59,241 bases of DNA, taken from contig JANWWO010000010.1 in NCBI GenBank assembly GCA_025057375.1, positions 1-59,241 of the forward strand, in the 5' to 3' direction. Source of the stretch: Candidatus Absconditabacterales bacterium (GTDB lineage Bacteria; Patescibacteriota; Gracilibacteria; Absconditabacterales; Absconditicoccaceae). The position numbers were made by a program, and so were the translations under genes. Numbering within the stretch: the first letter of the stretch is position 1; the number at the start of each line of letters is the position of its first letter. The notes under the pieces are model-generated. The model was given only the letters and a program-made list of their open reading frames with translations. It did no database searches and was not told where the DNA came from. Positions 57,604 through 59,241 of this stretch are shown here, piece by piece.

Positions 57604-59241
57604 ATGGGAGGACAAACCAATCCCAACAATCAAATAGAATATTGCACGTCTGCGGCAGAACATTTGCCTCCGGCAAAAAATCTTTTGCAAGATAGCAAAA
57701 ACACTATTGCTCAAGTGTTACAGTCTCGCCCATACAAAAAATTTTTTGCGACTGAAGTAGGCAAACAAGAAATCCTAAAGAATCTCAAAATATGAGAAGA
57801 TTTTGATGGTTTACAATTGAGACTCAATCAAGCAACAAAATACTTGAGACAATTTGGTGCACTTGCAGAAAATACGGATCTCAGCACAGAACAACAAAGA
57901 GCCATCATCAATGCACACAATCATTGCTGATCACAACCTGCACCTATCAGACAAGCATGACAATCTGATGAAGCATATGCCAAAGCATATAGCAGACGAT
58001 ATAACAAACTCATCGTCGAAAAAAAAGCTATCCTCACACAGGGGTGAGTATTTTCTCCTATCCAAGCAGATATCCTCGTTAGGAGTGGGGTGTGTGGGTC
58101 TCGAGAAGATGCCTTTGGTAAGCTCAATATCAAACAAGCTACAATAAAAGAGAGTATAGAAGCAAAAGGAGAAGAAGTGTTGTCAATCGTACAACATGAC
58201 CCTGATCTCAAGATATACTTCAGTGAATGATCAGAAAATGAAGAAAAGCTCATAAATGCATTAGTCAAATACTATGGGAGACAACAAGGAGACGCAAGCC
58301 CTGCAACAATCGTCGATGCGCTCAGGGATGTGTATACATACGATCCAGACGGTAATCAGTCGTTTCCTCTAAGAAAAAAGCTTCTCGAAAATAAGACAAT
58401 AGATATATATAATCTCTCTACAATTATACAAGAACACAGAAGAATTGGTAACGAAAAACTTAAGCAAATGAAAAAAAACCTCGCTGAATCAGACAAAGAA
58501 AAGGCCGTGCGTATCGAATGATTACCTGATAGATATGCCCTGTACGAATTACATTCTTACCCTGATTTGATGCGTGAAAGTGACCAATTGGATCATTGTG
58601 TGGGAAAATCAGATCATTATATCAATGAACTAAAAAAATGAAGAAGTAAAATCTATAGTATTCGCCATGAGAATGGCAAAAGTCTTGCAACAATAGAAAT
58701 AGTCAAAAATGGTGAATGATACACGATTAATCAATGATACACGATTAATCAATGCAAATGATATCAAGACAAACTATTCTCTGAACAAGCACCATGATAT
58801 GGGATAGTTGTAGAATGACTGAAAGGTATACTAAAGAAGAATACTATTACATGAATAACGTCTGATCTCCACTGATTTCTACATTCATGATCCTCTCTGT
58901 GGTCAAGTCTCACGAACCTCACAACACTGGATTTGAGGTTATATAAATGACAAATCCCCCCAGAGATAGGACAGCTTACGAAACTCACAACACTGAAGTT
59001 GGAGCGTTATACATGACAACTTCCCCCAGAGATAGGACAGCTCACGAACCTCACAACACTGAAGTTGACTTGATATGGATGACAACTCCCCCCAGAAATA
59101 GGACAGCTCACAAACCTCACAACACTGGATTTGAGCTGATATACATGACAACTCCCCCCACAGATAGGAAAACTCACGAAACTCACAACACTGGAGTTGG
59201 GGCGATATAGACGACAACTTCCCCCAGAGATAGGACAGCTC
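57604..59241 (+). CDS. PcfJ-domain protein with C-terminal leucine-rich repeats (3' end beyond window)
   Basis: 546 codons to the window edge, TGA=Gly. A helical N-terminal region (to about residue 290) is followed by a PcfJ-like domain: LMRESDQLDHCVGKSDHYIN (EG-x-x-x-x-HCVG motif), SKIYSIRHENGKSLATIEIV and a terminal Cys-Lys-Gly stretch, as in plasmid-encoded PcfJ. An 18-bp tandem duplication lies at 58717-58752. From about 58903 five 22-residue leucine-rich repeats begin (LTNLTTL, then GQLPPEIGQ). No signal peptide is evident, so it may be cytoplasmic or exported by another route. An in-frame start at 57577 (MFLFFPLYT) is possible. Confidence 0.75.
58903..59241 (+). repeat. 66-bp leucine-rich repeat array running off the window
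   Basis: The string acaacactg recurs at 58921, 58987, 59053, 59119 and 59185, exactly 66 bp apart, encoding 22-residue LRR units of the form LTxLTTLxLxxYxGQLPPEIGQ. Where most units have TGA (Gly) before CAA, the last has CGA, a one-base change. Confidence 0.9.

Noticed and set aside
57383-57637. 84-codon hydrophobic plus-strand ORF
   Set aside because: Overlaps the start of the PcfJ/LRR gene, lacks any recognisable motif and could arise by chance in AT-rich DNA.

Overview
The window reads coherently only if TGA is translated as glycine. With TGA as a stop almost every gene breaks into pieces. With TGA as Gly, uninterrupted frames of up to about 2,069 codons appear, ending only in TAA or TAG, and TGA falls on family-conserved glycines (CTP synthase, UvrB, MutL, Dus, NSUN, an ABC Walker A motif, a lipobox). 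This points to the Absconditabacteria (SR1) / Gracilibacteria part of the Candidate Phyla Radiation. CGA also falls repeatedly on positions where protein families conserve tryptophan, and the only tRNA-Arg here has a GCG anticodon that should not read CGA. That pair favours Absconditabacterales (TGA=Gly and CGA=Trp, NCBI table 37) over plain table 25. All protein statements below use TGA=Gly; CGA is tentatively read as Trp.

Layout. 1-2854 (minus): the N-terminal part of a huge secreted cysteine-rich repeat protein with polyglycine linkers. 3073-5278: an RNA cytosine methyltransferase and a stand-alone UvrB C-terminal half. 5275-8449 (minus): a DivIC/FtsB-like protein, a ferredoxin-reductase-like flavoprotein, tRNA-Arg, a coiled-coil membrane protein, HU and a PriA-like fragment. 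8692-18405: Dus, a 2,069-residue alpha-2-macroglobulin with a thioester motif, CTP synthase and a small secreted protein. 18516-21725 (minus): a NUDIX hydrolase and two damaged or frameshifted membrane-anchored genes. 21926-25613: GrpE, a terminator, and a LolD-type ABC ATPase with its FtsX-like permease. 25624-33325: a lytic transglycosylase, a flavodoxin-fold reductase, a methyltransferase-like protein, a delta-60 beta-propeller protein with a frameshifted SLH-like tail, an unknown protein and a Wzx-like flippase. 33546-47387: tRNA-Leu, TyrRS, a membrane protein, a decayed type IV secretion/conjugation ATPase, a GNAT relic, AsnRS, an Mrr-type restriction enzyme, CsaA with an in-frame TAA, a P-type cation ATPase, a lipoprotein and a Rad50/SbcC-like ATPase. 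47416-56834 (minus): a transglutaminase-like lipoprotein, a broken gene, MutL, small membrane proteins, an O-antigen-ligase-like protein and a phosphodiester-glycosidase-domain protein. 57604-59241: a PcfJ-domain protein running into identical-length leucine-rich repeats, cut by the window edge.

Taken together, core information-processing genes (tRNA synthetases, CTP synthase, MutL, UvrB fragment, GrpE, HU) are mixed with a large cell-surface repertoire: repeat adhesin-like proteins, A2M, flippase, ligase, lipoproteins and LRRs. That fits a small-genome, host-associated bacterium that invests in surface interaction. Frameshifts and TAA stops cluster in a few genes, while neighbouring 2-6 kb frames are clean. 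This argues for real gene decay more than uniform sequencing error, although several breaks sit in homopolymers.
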